Shown here: positions 9,991 to 19,789 of the stretch, piece by piece
How the letters are laid out: each line of letters begins with the position of its first letter
Position numbering within the stretch: position 1 is the stretch's first letter
From: Avibacterium sp. 20-132
GTDB taxonomy: Bacteria; Pseudomonadota; Gammaproteobacteria; Enterobacterales; Pasteurellaceae
Assembly: GCF_023611925.1 (NCBI RefSeq)
Contig: NZ_CP091456.1
Span: forward strand, 62,001-126,000
DNA: 64,000 bases
Reading direction: 5' to 3'
Position numbers and translations under genes: made by a program
The notes under the pieces: model-generated
The model's input: only the letters and a program-made list of their open reading frames with translations
Databases searched by the model: none
What the model was told of the DNA's origin: nothing

Positions 9991-10034
9991 GCGTTCCCTA
10001 ACGAAATTTATTTAATAAAAATCCTATCATGAGT

Positions 10035-10778
10035 TTAATACAATCTTAATCGAAATAAATAATTATGCCAGCAACGTTTAATTCTATCTTTGAAGTTAAA
10101 ATATTCTCGTCTAACTTTTGAAAACAGAGATAAATTTTTTTCCCCACGTTGCTCCTCTCCTATAAGAGAAACGACTCCGCCAGCCCTATCAATACAAGGG
10201 GGATAAATTGCAAAATTTTCAATTTTATTTTCATAAAAGCGAGCCATTTGGTCATCCACAGGATAAATCCAGATTTGACAAAAAACAAGTAGTCTCTTAG
10301 CCGCTTCAGGCGTTATAGCATAGCCTTGGGCACAAAAATAATCCTTATAGAACTTCGTTACTGAAAAACCATCAAATATTTCGACTTCAATTCTTTCAAT
10401 ATCACGATAATTTTTATGCAGCCATAAAAAAGGATAACTTTTTAAAAGTTCATCTAAATTATTATAAATATATTTAAAATTATCAAGAATACTTATATCA
10501 TCCTCCAATACAACAATAGGTGTATTTTTACTAATACATTCTTTCCATAAAGAATAATGGCTAGCAAAACAACCTAACTCACCTAATGATAGAGTTCTTC
10601 CCTTTCTTTGAAAATGTTTTTCTGCATTATAATGAGAAAATAAATGATGCACAGGATTTTCCTTTGCATTAATAGCAGGAAAAAATTGAAACTCAATACC
10701 TAATTTTTCAAATTGATCTTTAATAAGTCTCTCTCTATCTTTTGCTGATTCAATATGAATCACATAAATAGGTATCAT
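10035..10778 (-). CDS. Glycosyltransferase family 25 (LOS-type)
   Basis: A 247-residue cytoplasmic protein with the hallmarks of family 25 lipooligosaccharide transferases such as Lic2A/LgtB: start IPIYVIHIESAKDRERLIKDQ, central LSLGELGCFASHYSLWKEC and metal-binding VVLEDDISI. The later QGYAITPEAAKRLL and PVDDQMARFYEN are also family-typical. It probably adds galactose or a related sugar to the LOS/O-unit; donor and acceptor are unknown. It overlaps the upstream ligase-like gene by four bases (ATGA), so the two are translationally coupled. Confidence 0.85.
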   Translation of the reverse strand: MIPIYVIHIESAKDRERLIKDQFEKLGIEFQFFPAINAKENPVHHLFSHYNAEKHFQRKGRTLSLGELGCFASHYSLWKECISKNTPIVVLEDDISILDNFKYIYNNLDELLKSYPFLWLHKNYRDIERIEVEIFDGFSVTKFYKDYFCAQGYAITPEAAKRLLVFCQIWIYPVDDQMARFYENKIENFAIYPPCIDRAGGVVSLIGEEQRGEKNLSLFSKVRREYFNFKDRIKRCWHNYLFRLRLY

Positions 10779-12013
10779 TCGGGCACTCTCCTATTATTGT
10801 TAATTGTCATTGCATAAAAAACAACATTACACATATAAAAGAACATTGCATATTCTTTATTTATTAATAAAGCATCAGTTAGATTAAAGGATATTAATCC
10901 AAGAATATTTATTATTCCTAATAGCCCTATAATCTTTCTATCTTCAACACTAGAACTTTTATAAATATTAATGAAGTATTTTAAAAAAGTATATATTAGC
11001 AATAATAATACAAATAATCCAACAATACCCCTATGATAAGTTTGTTCAATAAATTGGTTATGAGAATGGGTATAATCTTTAGTGTAGTTTGGAATTACGC
11101 CAGATTCTGCCTGTTCATGACGTTTATTCAACATACCATCTCGTCCCCATCCTAAGATAGGCTTTTCTTGAATTGCGTACCAAGCACCTTTATATAAATC
11201 AAATCTGACACCAACAGAACTATAAGCATTAGAATCATCTACATACTGAGTGATGTTATCCAGTGCAGCTTGATATCTTTTGCTAACCCCAAACTGAGGT
11301 ATAATACTTACAACTATAATAATTGAAATTAGGAATATAAAAAACGAATAAACTATTTTTTTGAGAGATATTCTATATTTAAAAAATAGAAAAAAAAGTA
11401 TAAAAGGAAAGGCAATCCAACTTCCTCTAGTTCCTGTTACAATATTTCCCAAAAGACCTATACAAGAAGAGAAAAGTAAAAATGCTCCCATTTTTATATC
11501 CTTTTCCTCTAAATAATGAAGTCCTAATGCTATACAATATAGTGTAACCGTCATTATAATAGCTGCTGCTGGTATAGGATTTATAACATCCAAATCAAAA
11601 GCTCTGTCCAATCCAAGATAAAACTTATTATATAAAGATTGGATACCATAGATGAGGCAACTAACGCCAAAAACGATAGCCAAAAATTTAAAATTTAGCC
11701 TATATCTAATAAGAAGGAAAAGAATAGGAATTGACAATAATAAAAAATGATCTGCTTTAAAGGAACTTGGAATCGCATCTCCATTAAGGATAGCTACAAA
11801 TAACCCGACAATATAATATAGCAAAGAAAATATTACATATTTTTTAACATCATATCTATACTCTATATTTTTATAATTTGAGAAAATATAAAAAAATGAA
11901 AGAGCTACCAATATAACTGGCGAAACATAATAAGAGCTTTTTATTGATAAAAGCACAACAAAGAAAATCAGAATCAATACATTAATACTATATAAGAAAA
12001 AACTTTTCCTCAT
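10775..12013 (-). CDS. O-antigen ligase family membrane protein
   Basis: About 412 residues with ten or more hydrophobic helices and one large loop before the last ones. That loop holds ILGWGRDG and TKDYTHSHNQFIEQTYHRGIVGL, the Wzy_C/WaaL signature with the functional His. It probably joins undecaprenyl-linked glycan to lipid A-core, or polymerises it. A GTG at 12025 is in frame, but GGTGGAG lies ideally before ATG at 12013, which is chosen. It is divergent from the pglF-like gene across about 240 bases and coupled to the family 25 glycosyltransferase downstream. Confidence 0.8.
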   Translation of the reverse strand: MRKSFFLYSINVLILIFFVVLLSIKSSYYVSPVILVALSFFYIFSNYKNIEYRYDVKKYVIFSLLYYIVGLFVAILNGDAIPSSFKADHFLLLSIPILFLLIRYRLNFKFLAIVFGVSCLIYGIQSLYNKFYLGLDRAFDLDVINPIPAAAIIMTVTLYCIALGLHYLEEKDIKMGAFLLFSSCIGLLGNIVTGTRGSWIAFPFILFFLFFKYRISLKKIVYSFFIFLISIIIVVSIIPQFGVSKRYQAALDNITQYVDDSNAYSSVGVRFDLYKGAWYAIQEKPILGWGRDGMLNKRHEQAESGVIPNYTKDYTHSHNQFIEQTYHRGIVGLFVLLLLIYTFLKYFINIYKSSSVEDRKIIGLLGIINILGLISFNLTDALLINKEYAMFFYMCNVVFYAMTINNNRRVPE

Positions 12014-12149
12014 CACAAACTCCACCTATAAAAAAGTTCTATTATCTTACACTTTTTTTATAGACTTTCTACTATTTTAGAAGTTTTTAACAAATTCCAG
12101 CCTATTTTGCAAACACTCCTTTATTCTTATCATTTGACTTTATCTTACT

Positions 12150-12178
12150 TTGACAGGATGCCAAGTATAAGATAGAAT
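12150..12178 (+). promoter_or_regulatory. Sigma-70 promoter of the polysaccharide operon
   Basis: A perfect -35 box TTGACA (12150-12155), 17-base spacer and TAGAAT -10 box (12173-12178). The predicted transcript start is about 65 bases before the first gene of the rightward polysaccharide operon. No RfaH ops element was seen in the leader. Confidence 0.8.
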
Positions 12179-12252
12179 TGGTAGAATCACTTGATCAGTG
12201 AATGTTTTAATAATGACAAATTCAAGTTTCTATCTTCAGATGCCATAAGTTT

Positions 12253-14130
12253 ATGCTTAATTACATCCTATCCTTGCCACGCAGTATAAAAAGACTTATA
12301 TCAATTATCATTGATATAGTTTTGATTGCGTTTTCTTATTTTCTTGCCCTAGGAGTTCGACTAGAACTTAATCAAGAACTTAAACTAGCTGAAAACTGGT
12401 ACATCACTTTACTAGTAGGAAGTATTTCTGTTCTTTTTTTCATCAAGCTAGGATTATATCGAGCTGTTATTCGCTTCGTTACAATAAAATTCACTCAAGT
12501 TGCCATCATTGGTTCTCTAATTTCGACTGCAATATTATTCATCGTTACGTTCCTACTTAACTTTGATTTACCTAGAACCGTTCCTTTTCTTTACTTTATC
12601 TTTATATCTATATTCATTACATATACACGTTTTCTATGGAGAACGCTACTCGGGTATAATCGAGAAGCCAAAACTAAAGTCCTAATATACGGTGCTGGTA
12701 GCTCAGGTCGGCAACTACTAACAGCCTTAAATCAAAGCTCTCATTATTCAGTCATTGGTTTTATTGATGACAATAAAGCCCTATATAAAACCATATTACA
12801 TGGCATTACTGTTTACAGTCCTAAATCATTAGGTAAATTAATAGAAAATAGAAACATAAAAAAAATTCTATTAGCAATGCCTAGCGCAACACAAAGTCAG
12901 CGTAAAGCGATTATTAATAGAATTAGTAAATATAAATGTGAAGTTCTTACAATACCAGGAATGGAGGATATTGTCAGTGGAAAAGCACATTTAACTAGCT
13001 TAAATCAAGTATCAATTTCTGACCTCTTAGGGCGTGATGCAGTAACACCCATTGAATCCCTATTAGAGCAGGATATAGAAAATAAAGTTGTTATGGTAAC
13101 TGGCGCTGGAGGTTCTATCGGTTCTGAATTATGCCGTCAAATTATTAAGCAATCACCTAAAAAATTAATTTTATTTGAGTTAAATGAATTTTCGCTATAT
13201 CAAATACACCAAGAATTATTAAAACATCCTGATTTTCAACACGTTGAATTGATCCCATTATTGGGTTCAGTACAAAGAAAGCATAGGCTAGATATTATTA
13301 TGCGTTCATTCAAAGTCGATACGGTTTACCATGCAGCAGCATATAAACATGTACCTTTAGTTGAATACAATGTGGTTGAAGGAATCCGTAATAACATTTT
13401 TGGAACCTTATATTGTGCCCAAGCAGCCATTGAAGTTGGAGTTTCTACTTTTGTCTTGATCTCCACAGATAAAGCTGTTCGTCCAACCAATATAATGGGT
13501 ACAACAAAGCGTATGGCGGAATTAATTCTACAAGCATTAGCCAAAACACAAAATACAACACGTTTTTGTATGGTTCGTTTTGGAAATGTTTTGGGATCTT
13601 CAGGTTCTGTAGTCCCATTATTCAATAAACAAATTCAAGAAGGCGGACCTATAACATTAACACATCAGAAAATTACTCGATTTTTTATGACAATCCCTGA
13701 AGCCGCCTCACTAGTTATCCAAGCTGGCGCAATGGGAAAAGGCGGAGATGTTTTTGTTTTAGATATGGGCGAACCAGTAAAAATTTATGATTTGGCTGTA
13801 CGAATGGTTCACTTAAGTGGACTAACCTTGAGAAATGAGAAAAATCCGAACGGAGATATTGAGATTTCAATTACAGGATTAAGACCAGGTGAGAAATTAT
13901 ATGAAGAACTACTTATCGGTGATAACGTACGGGGAACACAACATCCAAGAATTATGACAGCTATCGAAACAATGCTTGATTGGAATGACTTGAATAACAT
14001 CTTGCAGCGATTAGATATATTATGTTCAGAATACAAGATTGATGAGATTAGAGATTTATTAGTTTCCTCATCTACAGCCTTTAGTCCAACAACAGAAAAT
14101 TGTGATATGGTATATCAAAATTTATCTTAA
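12253..14130 (+). CDS. PglF/WbpM-like NDP-sugar 4,6-dehydratase
   Basis: A 625-residue membrane-anchored nucleotide-sugar dehydratase. Four N-terminal hydrophobic helices (about 14-120) precede a first Rossmann-like domain (VLIYGAGSSGRQL, about 145) and the catalytic SDR domain (MVTGAGGSIGSELCRQ, about 282). The variant catalytic triad region STDKAVRPTNIMGTTKR and GLRPGEKLYEELL are typical of UDP-GlcNAc 4,6-dehydratases (PglF, WbpM, FlaA1-like). It should make a 4-keto-6-deoxy HexNAc, the substrate for the aminotransferase encoded 30 bases downstream. It is the first gene of the rightward operon. Confidence 0.88.
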   Translation: MLNYILSLPRSIKRLISIIIDIVLIAFSYFLALGVRLELNQELKLAENWYITLLVGSISVLFFIKLGLYRAVIRFVTIKFTQVAIIGSLISTAILFIVTFLLNFDLPRTVPFLYFIFISIFITYTRFLWRTLLGYNREAKTKVLIYGAGSSGRQLLTALNQSSHYSVIGFIDDNKALYKTILHGITVYSPKSLGKLIENRNIKKILLAMPSATQSQRKAIINRISKYKCEVLTIPGMEDIVSGKAHLTSLNQVSISDLLGRDAVTPIESLLEQDIENKVVMVTGAGGSIGSELCRQIIKQSPKKLILFELNEFSLYQIHQELLKHPDFQHVELIPLLGSVQRKHRLDIIMRSFKVDTVYHAAAYKHVPLVEYNVVEGIRNNIFGTLYCAQAAIEVGVSTFVLISTDKAVRPTNIMGTTKRMAELILQALAKTQNTTRFCMVRFGNVLGSSGSVVPLFNKQIQEGGPITLTHQKITRFFMTIPEAASLVIQAGAMGKGGDVFVLDMGEPVKIYDLAVRMVHLSGLTLRNEKNPNGDIEISITGLRPGEKLYEELLIGDNVRGTQHPRIMTAIETMLDWNDLNNILQRLDILCSEYKIDEIRDLLVSSSTAFSPTTENCDMVYQNLS

Positions 14131-14160
14131 TAATATATTTACATTAAGGAATAATAAACA

Positions 14161-15357
14161 GTGAAAATTAGTTTCTCTCCTCCTGATATTACAGATTTAG
14201 AAATTAAGGAGGTAATTTCTGCATTAAAAAGTGGCTGGATAACTACAGGCCCTAAAACAAAAGAATTAGAAAATAAACTTGCCTCCTACATAGGTACAGA
14301 GAAAGTAGTTTGTCTAAATTCAGCAACGGCAGCCTTAGAACTTATCCTTAGAATATTAGGTATTAAAGAAGGTGATGAAGTTATCACCTGTGCCTATACC
14401 TATACAGCCAGTGCGAGTCCTGTTATTCATATTGGTGCGAAACTTGTGCTAGTAGATACAAGCCCAAACTCCTATCAAATGGATTATGATGCATTAGAAA
14501 ATGCTATTACTGATAAAACTAAAGCTATCATTCCTATTGATATAGCTGGGGTACCTTGTGATTACGATAAGATTTTCGAAATAGTAGAACGCAAAAAAAA
14601 CCTATTTAAACCTTCTAATGATTTACAGCAGAAAATAGGTCGTATTTCGGTTGTTGCTGACTGCGCACATTCTTTAGGTAGTATATGGAAGAATAAAATG
14701 GCGGGAAATATCGCTGATTTTAGCAGTTTCTCTTTTCATGCAGTGAAAAATTTTACTACAGCAGAAGGAGGGTGTGCTACCTGGAAAAATATTGACGGCA
14801 TAAGTAATGAAGATCTTTACCGTCAGTTTCAATTGCTTTCTTTGCATGGTCAAAGTAAAGATGCGCTATCCAAAACAAAATTAGGTGCTTGGGAATATGA
14901 TATCCAAGGTTGCTACTATAAATGTAACATGACAGACATTAGTGCTGCTATTGGGCTAGCACAATTCAACCGTTACCCTCATCTATTAGAAAAACGAAAA
15001 GAGATTATTAATAAATATCTTGCTGGATTGAAAAATTCTAATATTAATATTCTGCCTCATTTTACGAATGAATATTCAAGTAGTGGGCATTTATTCTTAA
15101 CACGCCTATTAAATAAAGATGAAACATACCGTAACCAATTTATCGAAAAAATGGCAAAAGCTGGTATCGCAACTAATGTTCATTACAAGCCTTTACCTAT
15201 GCATACAGCATATAAATCACTCGGTTTTTCAATAGAGCAATTCCCTAATGCTTATCAGCAATATTGTAATGAGGTAACACTACCTCTACATACCCAACTA
15301 ACTGATGAGGAAATTGATTATGTTATTGAAAACTTCAAGCGAATTTTGAGTGATTAA
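14161..15357 (+). CDS. DegT/DnrJ/EryC1/StrS-family sugar aminotransferase (PglE/PseC-like)
   Basis: A 398-residue PLP-dependent aminotransferase. The N terminus SFSPPDITDLEIKEVISALK and SGWITTGPKTKELE are family signatures. NSATAALEL binds the cofactor phosphate, ADCAHSLGS is the conserved Asp region, and SFHAVKNFTTAEGG contains the PLP lysine. It should transaminate the 4-keto sugar made by the preceding gene to a 4-amino-4,6-dideoxy HexNAc. It starts with GTG behind TAAGGAATAA. No acetyltransferase like PglD is present in the visible cluster, so the final sugar may carry a free or otherwise modified amine. Confidence 0.88.
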   Translation: MKISFSPPDITDLEIKEVISALKSGWITTGPKTKELENKLASYIGTEKVVCLNSATAALELILRILGIKEGDEVITCAYTYTASASPVIHIGAKLVLVDTSPNSYQMDYDALENAITDKTKAIIPIDIAGVPCDYDKIFEIVERKKNLFKPSNDLQQKIGRISVVADCAHSLGSIWKNKMAGNIADFSSFSFHAVKNFTTAEGGCATWKNIDGISNEDLYRQFQLLSLHGQSKDALSKTKLGAWEYDIQGCYYKCNMTDISAAIGLAQFNRYPHLLEKRKEIINKYLAGLKNSNINILPHFTNEYSSSGHLFLTRLLNKDETYRNQFIEKMAKAGIATNVHYKPLPMHTAYKSLGFSIEQFPNAYQQYCNEVTLPLHTQLTDEEIDYVIENFKRILSD

Positions 15358-15358
15358 T

Positions 15359-16045
15359 ATGATTTTGAGAAATTGGAATAATTTACCTTCACAAATGAAA
15401 AATGAACCAATGAAGGCATATTATGACTACTTGAAGAAAAAGCAAATTAGCCTACTATTTAAATTTGCTTTTGATAGATGTTTAGCTGCTATTTTATTGA
15501 TTTTATTAGCTCCCTTATTTTTATATATAGCCTACAAAATCAGTAAGGATAGTCCAGGAGGAATATTCTTCAGACAACTAAGAATAACTCAATATGGTAG
15601 AGAGTTTAAAATTTACAAATTTCGCACAATGATAGCAAATGCAGAATCTTTAGGCTCACAAGTTACAGTAGATAATGACAAACGGATTACAGCTATAGGA
15701 GAAAAACTCAGAAAAACTCGTTTAGATGAACTCCCTCAATTAATCAATGTTCTCAAAGGAGAAATGAGCTTTGTAGGCACAAGGCCTGAAGTGCCTAAAT
15801 ATATCGCGGCATATACAGCTGAAATGATGGCAACATTACTCTTACCTGCAGGGATTACAAGTGAAGCGAGTATTGAATATAAAGACGAAGATAAGCTTTT
15901 ATCTAATGCTAAGGATCCAGATAAAGAATATATTGAAAAAGTACTTCCGGAAAAAATGAAATGGAATTTAGAGAGTATTCGAAAGTATTCTTTTTCTAGA
16001 GATTTACTTACAATGATAAAAACAGTGCTAGCGGTAATTAAGTAA
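15359..16045 (+). CDS. Initiating sugar-phosphate transferase (PglC/WcaJ-like)
   Basis: A bacterial sugar transferase placing a sugar-1-phosphate on undecaprenyl phosphate. There is a single membrane or re-entrant helix (FDRCLAAILLILLAPLFLYIAY, about 36-57) and the catalytic core: GGIFFRQLRITQYGREFKIYKFRTM, then RLDELPQLINVLKGEMSFVGTRPE with the essential acid residues. It is a monotopic enzyme without the multi-helix N-terminal part of WbaP. ATG at 15359 follows the previous stop at once; an in-frame GTG at 15350 is an alternative. With the two preceding genes it makes a PglF-PglE-PglC-like set that starts the repeat unit. Confidence 0.87.
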   Translation: MILRNWNNLPSQMKNEPMKAYYDYLKKKQISLLFKFAFDRCLAAILLILLAPLFLYIAYKISKDSPGGIFFRQLRITQYGREFKIYKFRTMIANAESLGSQVTVDNDKRITAIGEKLRKTRLDELPQLINVLKGEMSFVGTRPEVPKYIAAYTAEMMATLLLPAGITSEASIEYKDEDKLLSNAKDPDKEYIEKVLPEKMKWNLESIRKYSFSRDLLTMIKTVLAVIK

Positions 16046-16175
16046 TGAATATAGTGCTTTATAATAGCATTGTATAAAAGACATTCTGGAAGATTTTTGT
16101 ATTGAACTCTAAGGTGAATAGTAAATAATTGTAAATTAAGTTTTTATAAAAATAGTTAATAAAGGTAAATTTATA

Positions 16176-17003
16176 ATGGAGAATTATCCTAAATTTTCAG
16201 TTTTAATGTCAGTATATTATAAAGATGTCCCTTCTTTTTTTGATCAAGCATTGAGTAGTATTTGGCTTCAACAGACCATTCGTCCATCGCAAATTATTTT
16301 AGTTAAAGATGGGCTTCTTACTGAAGATTTGGAAAAAGTAATTAAAAAATATATTGAGATATGTGGTCCTAGTTTAAATATAATTTCACTACAGAGAAAT
16401 AGTGGTTTAGCCTATGCTCTATCGCAAGGATTAGAGCATTGTAAATATGATTATATTGCAAGAATGGATAGTGATGATATTAGTACACCAGAACGGTTTG
16501 ATAAACAATTAACTTTTCTACATAAAAACAAAGATATTGATGTGGTTGGAAGTTATTTAACTGAAATTAATGAAAATGGAGATATTATAAAAGAATTAGT
16601 TAAATATCCTTTAGAAAATGGAGAGTTACGAGAATTTTTCTCTAAAAGAGATCCTCTGGCTCATCCTACGGCCTTCTTTAGAAAAAGTTTCTTTATGAAA
16701 GCAGGATCTTATACTAACGAAATAAATTTAGGAGAAGATACTGTACTTTGGTATCGTGGATTTATAAATAATTGTCATTTTGCTAATATACCTCATGTTG
16801 GATTATTATTTAGACGTACGGATAGTTTTTACAAAAGAAGAAGTAATTGGAAAAAATCAATCTCTTTATTGAAGTTTAGGCTTTTAACTATTAATAGAAG
16901 ATTGGGATATAACATAAATGCAGATATATATGCGATTACATATTTTTTAATTTCCATATCCCCTAATTTTATAAAAAAATTAGCTTATCAATTTTTTAGA
17001 TAA
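16176..17003 (+). CDS. Glycosyltransferase family 2
   Basis: A 275-residue GT-A transferase with FSVLMSVYYKD at the N terminus, IILVKDG, NSGLAYALSQGLEHCKYDYIARMDSDD (DSD metal site) and TPERFDKQL. It resembles AmsE/EpsE-like enzymes of O-antigen and exopolysaccharide clusters and presumably adds the second sugar. From this gene onward the DNA is strongly AT-rich, unlike the flanking housekeeping genes, suggesting acquisition by transfer. Confidence 0.85.
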   Translation: MENYPKFSVLMSVYYKDVPSFFDQALSSIWLQQTIRPSQIILVKDGLLTEDLEKVIKKYIEICGPSLNIISLQRNSGLAYALSQGLEHCKYDYIARMDSDDISTPERFDKQLTFLHKNKDIDVVGSYLTEINENGDIIKELVKYPLENGELREFFSKRDPLAHPTAFFRKSFFMKAGSYTNEINLGEDTVLWYRGFINNCHFANIPHVGLLFRRTDSFYKRRSNWKKSISLLKFRLLTINRRLGYNINADIYAITYFLISISPNFIKKLAYQFFR

Positions 17004-17151
17004 AATATTAAGGATAAAAATTATTTAGATATTTTTGTACTGAAGAGTTCCCAAGAATCTTCTTATATCTTCTGATTTTTTAATATTCTCAGCTATCAAA
17101 TGACTATAATGAATCCTAATTATTAAATATATTATATAAATTGTAAATAAA

Positions 17152-18405
17152 ATGATTAAAGTATACTTAGAATACAAAACTCAGATTAATAATTTTTTAT
17201 ATCTAACTATTGTTTATGGTATAAATATTTTTTTACCTCTAGCTTTATTTCCTTTTCTATTACATAAATTAGGAGAAAGCTTATATGGAAAAATTATTTT
17301 TACACAAACAATAGCAAATTATTTTCTAGTATTCACCAATTTTGGGTTTAATATTTCTAGTACAAAATCTATCAGTCTAAATAAGGATAATCAAGAGAAA
17401 ATCAACATCATTTTTTCTTCAACAATATATACTAAATTAATCTTATTTTTTATTTCATTGTTAATTAATCTATTATTCTGTATTATATCTGGCATAAGTA
17501 AAAATGATATAATTCTTTATATAGCCTCTCTCTTTATTTGCTTTTCTGATGCTTTATTACCCATATGGTTTTTTCAAGGAATTGAAAAAATAAAATATAT
17601 AACAATAGTTAATGTATTATCAAGAATATTGGGGGCAATATTTATACTATTAATAGTAAGAAATGAAAATGATTATATATTTATACCTTTATTATACTTT
17701 ACTGGAAATTTATTTGGTTCTATAATTTCACTCTATATTGCTATCAAAAAAGAAAATATACGTTTTATATTTGTTGAAAAGAAAAATATTATAGAGAGAA
17801 TTAAAGAAGGATATGTTTTTTTATTTTCTGACTTTTCGTCCATTATAAAAGACAAAGGAAATATTAGTATAATAGGTGTCTTCCTAGGAATATCATATGT
17901 TGTATATTACGATCTAGCTGAAAAGATAATATGGGCATTTAGATCTATATTATATAATATGAATATAGTTTTTTTTCCATATATAGTGAAGAATAACAAT
18001 AAAGAAAGAGTAAAAAAAATCATTTGGGCTATATTTTCATGTGGTTGCTTTTTATATGCTATTTTATATTTTTTCTCAGATACAATAATTTATTTTATAT
18101 CTAGAGACGAGAGTATGCTCTTTATTAATTCTTTTATTCATTTAATGGGAGTCTATCTTTTACTAGCTACTTTTAGCTCTTGTATAGGGCAATTTATTTT
18201 AATTGTAAATAATTTAGAAAAATTATATTTAAAAAGTTTATTGATTACTTCTATAAGTTATTTTAGTTTAATTTTATTTTTGTATATTATGAAAATATTC
18301 TCTATTGAGTCTTTAATTATAGCATACAATGCTAGTATTTTAATTGAACTTATATATAGAGTATATATTTGTAAGAAGAAAAACTTAATTGGATATATTA
18401 TTTAA
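17152..18405 (+). CDS. Wzx-like O-unit flippase
   Basis: A 417-residue protein with about twelve hydrophobic helices and few conserved polar residues, typical of polysaccharide flippases of the MATE/MVF superfamily. The N-terminal region GINIFLPLALFPFLLHKLGESLYGKIIFTQTIANYF matches the Wzx pattern (P.L...LG...YG). It would flip lipid-linked repeat units across the inner membrane. It is extremely AT-rich and overlaps no neighbour; the polymerase-like gene starts immediately after its stop. Confidence 0.75.
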   Translation: MIKVYLEYKTQINNFLYLTIVYGINIFLPLALFPFLLHKLGESLYGKIIFTQTIANYFLVFTNFGFNISSTKSISLNKDNQEKINIIFSSTIYTKLILFFISLLINLLFCIISGISKNDIILYIASLFICFSDALLPIWFFQGIEKIKYITIVNVLSRILGAIFILLIVRNENDYIFIPLLYFTGNLFGSIISLYIAIKKENIRFIFVEKKNIIERIKEGYVFLFSDFSSIIKDKGNISIIGVFLGISYVVYYDLAEKIIWAFRSILYNMNIVFFPYIVKNNNKERVKKIIWAIFSCGCFLYAILYFFSDTIIYFISRDESMLFINSFIHLMGVYLLLATFSSCIGQFILIVNNLEKLYLKSLLITSISYFSLILFLYIMKIFSIESLIIAYNASILIELIYRVYICKKKNLIGYII

Positions 18406-18406
18406 T

Positions 18407-19789
18407 ATGAAATCACAAAAACCTATATTACTTTCTTTTATTTTTTTACTATACTTAATATTATTCGTATATATAAATATCAATTCAGATATTTCTATTT
18501 TTTCACTTGAGTTATTTTTATTTTTACTTTATGGAATTTGTATTACTTGGACAATATTTACTATAAATAAGTATCCACTTGCATTTATTATAACAGCCTT
18601 ATTTGGGCTGTTTATCTATTCCAGATTTTTCTTGGATCTATGGCATTTATTACCTTATAATATAAAGTTACAAACTCGTTTTATTGGTGACTATTTTTCT
18701 GATGAAACTATAAAAGAAACTATTATAACTTATATTTTTTCGATAATGGGACTAATGGCTGGATTTTTAGTTATAGATTTAAAAAATAAAAAAACTATTA
18801 AAAAAAAATTAATACAAGAAAATTTCATATATAGAATAGGCCTATGCTGTTTAATTTTATCAGCTCCAGGATTGATTTATAAAATGTATTTGTTAATTAG
18901 TATGGTTAATGAATTTGGTTATCTTTCTCTATACAAAATAGATAATCCATCAGGTTTAATTAGAATTATTGAGTTTACTAGTTATAAATTATATCTTCTA
19001 GGAATAAGTTTATTATTATCTTGTAGTCTTAACAAAAAACAATTCTATGTCCTAGCCATATTAATAATGGTTATATCAGGAGTATATCTTTTCCTAGGAA
19101 AAAGATCAGAATTTGGCATTTCAATTATATTTCTTATATGGTATTGGTTCTCTTATTTATATAAAGAAAAAAAAATAAATATAAAATCATCACTTATAAT
19201 ATTATTTATATTAATTTCTTTCTCCTTTATTTTTCAATATATCAATTATTCTAGAGCGCATTCAGAAAAAAATGAAAATACTAACGATATCTCAATAGTA
19301 AGTTTTTTAGCCACCCAAGGAGTTAGTGGAATTGTTCTACCTTACTATATAGAATATAAAGATATAATTAATAGAGAATATTATCCTTATATAATGGCTC
19401 CAATTATCGATAGGATACATAGAGGAGGAGCAAGTATAAAGGTAATAAATAATACAAATTACTTATCTTATGAGCTCACCTATGCCATTTCACCTGAAGC
19501 CTATTTAAATGGGGAAGGAGTAGGAACAAGCTATATTACAGAATTATATGAAGGGGGAAAAAGTTCAGTTTTTCTAGGTATGTTTTTTTTAGGAATGTTC
19601 GTAATTTTTATTGAAAGAAAAAAAAATACTCCATACATTAAATATCTATCATTACTTTTTGTTATGACGTTATTATTTTTACCTAGAGGTGAATTTTTTG
19701 AATATTTTTATGAATTTATATTATTTTCATTAGTATGGTATTTTTCAAATATAGTATGTTATAAATTAAGGAGTAGATATGGACGATAA
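18407..19789 (+). CDS. Wzy-like oligosaccharide repeat unit polymerase
   Basis: About 460 residues with ten or more hydrophobic helices and a long polar stretch (roughly 280-370) containing YSRAHSEKN, DRIHRGGAS, YELTYAISPEAYLNGEGVGTSYITELYEGG. O-antigen polymerases are recognised by this topology and by their place beside wzx, rather than by strict motifs. ATG at 18407 directly follows the flippase stop; a TTG six codons earlier is in frame but less likely. It would polymerise units in the periplasm. Confidence 0.65.
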   Translation: MKSQKPILLSFIFLLYLILFVYININSDISIFSLELFLFLLYGICITWTIFTINKYPLAFIITALFGLFIYSRFFLDLWHLLPYNIKLQTRFIGDYFSDETIKETIITYIFSIMGLMAGFLVIDLKNKKTIKKKLIQENFIYRIGLCCLILSAPGLIYKMYLLISMVNEFGYLSLYKIDNPSGLIRIIEFTSYKLYLLGISLLLSCSLNKKQFYVLAILIMVISGVYLFLGKRSEFGISIIFLIWYWFSYLYKEKKINIKSSLIILFILISFSFIFQYINYSRAHSEKNENTNDISIVSFLATQGVSGIVLPYYIEYKDIINREYYPYIMAPIIDRIHRGGASIKVINNTNYLSYELTYAISPEAYLNGEGVGTSYITELYEGGKSSVFLGMFFLGMFVIFIERKKNTPYIKYLSLLFVMTLLFLPRGEFFEYFYEFILFSLVWYFSNIVCYKLRSRYGR

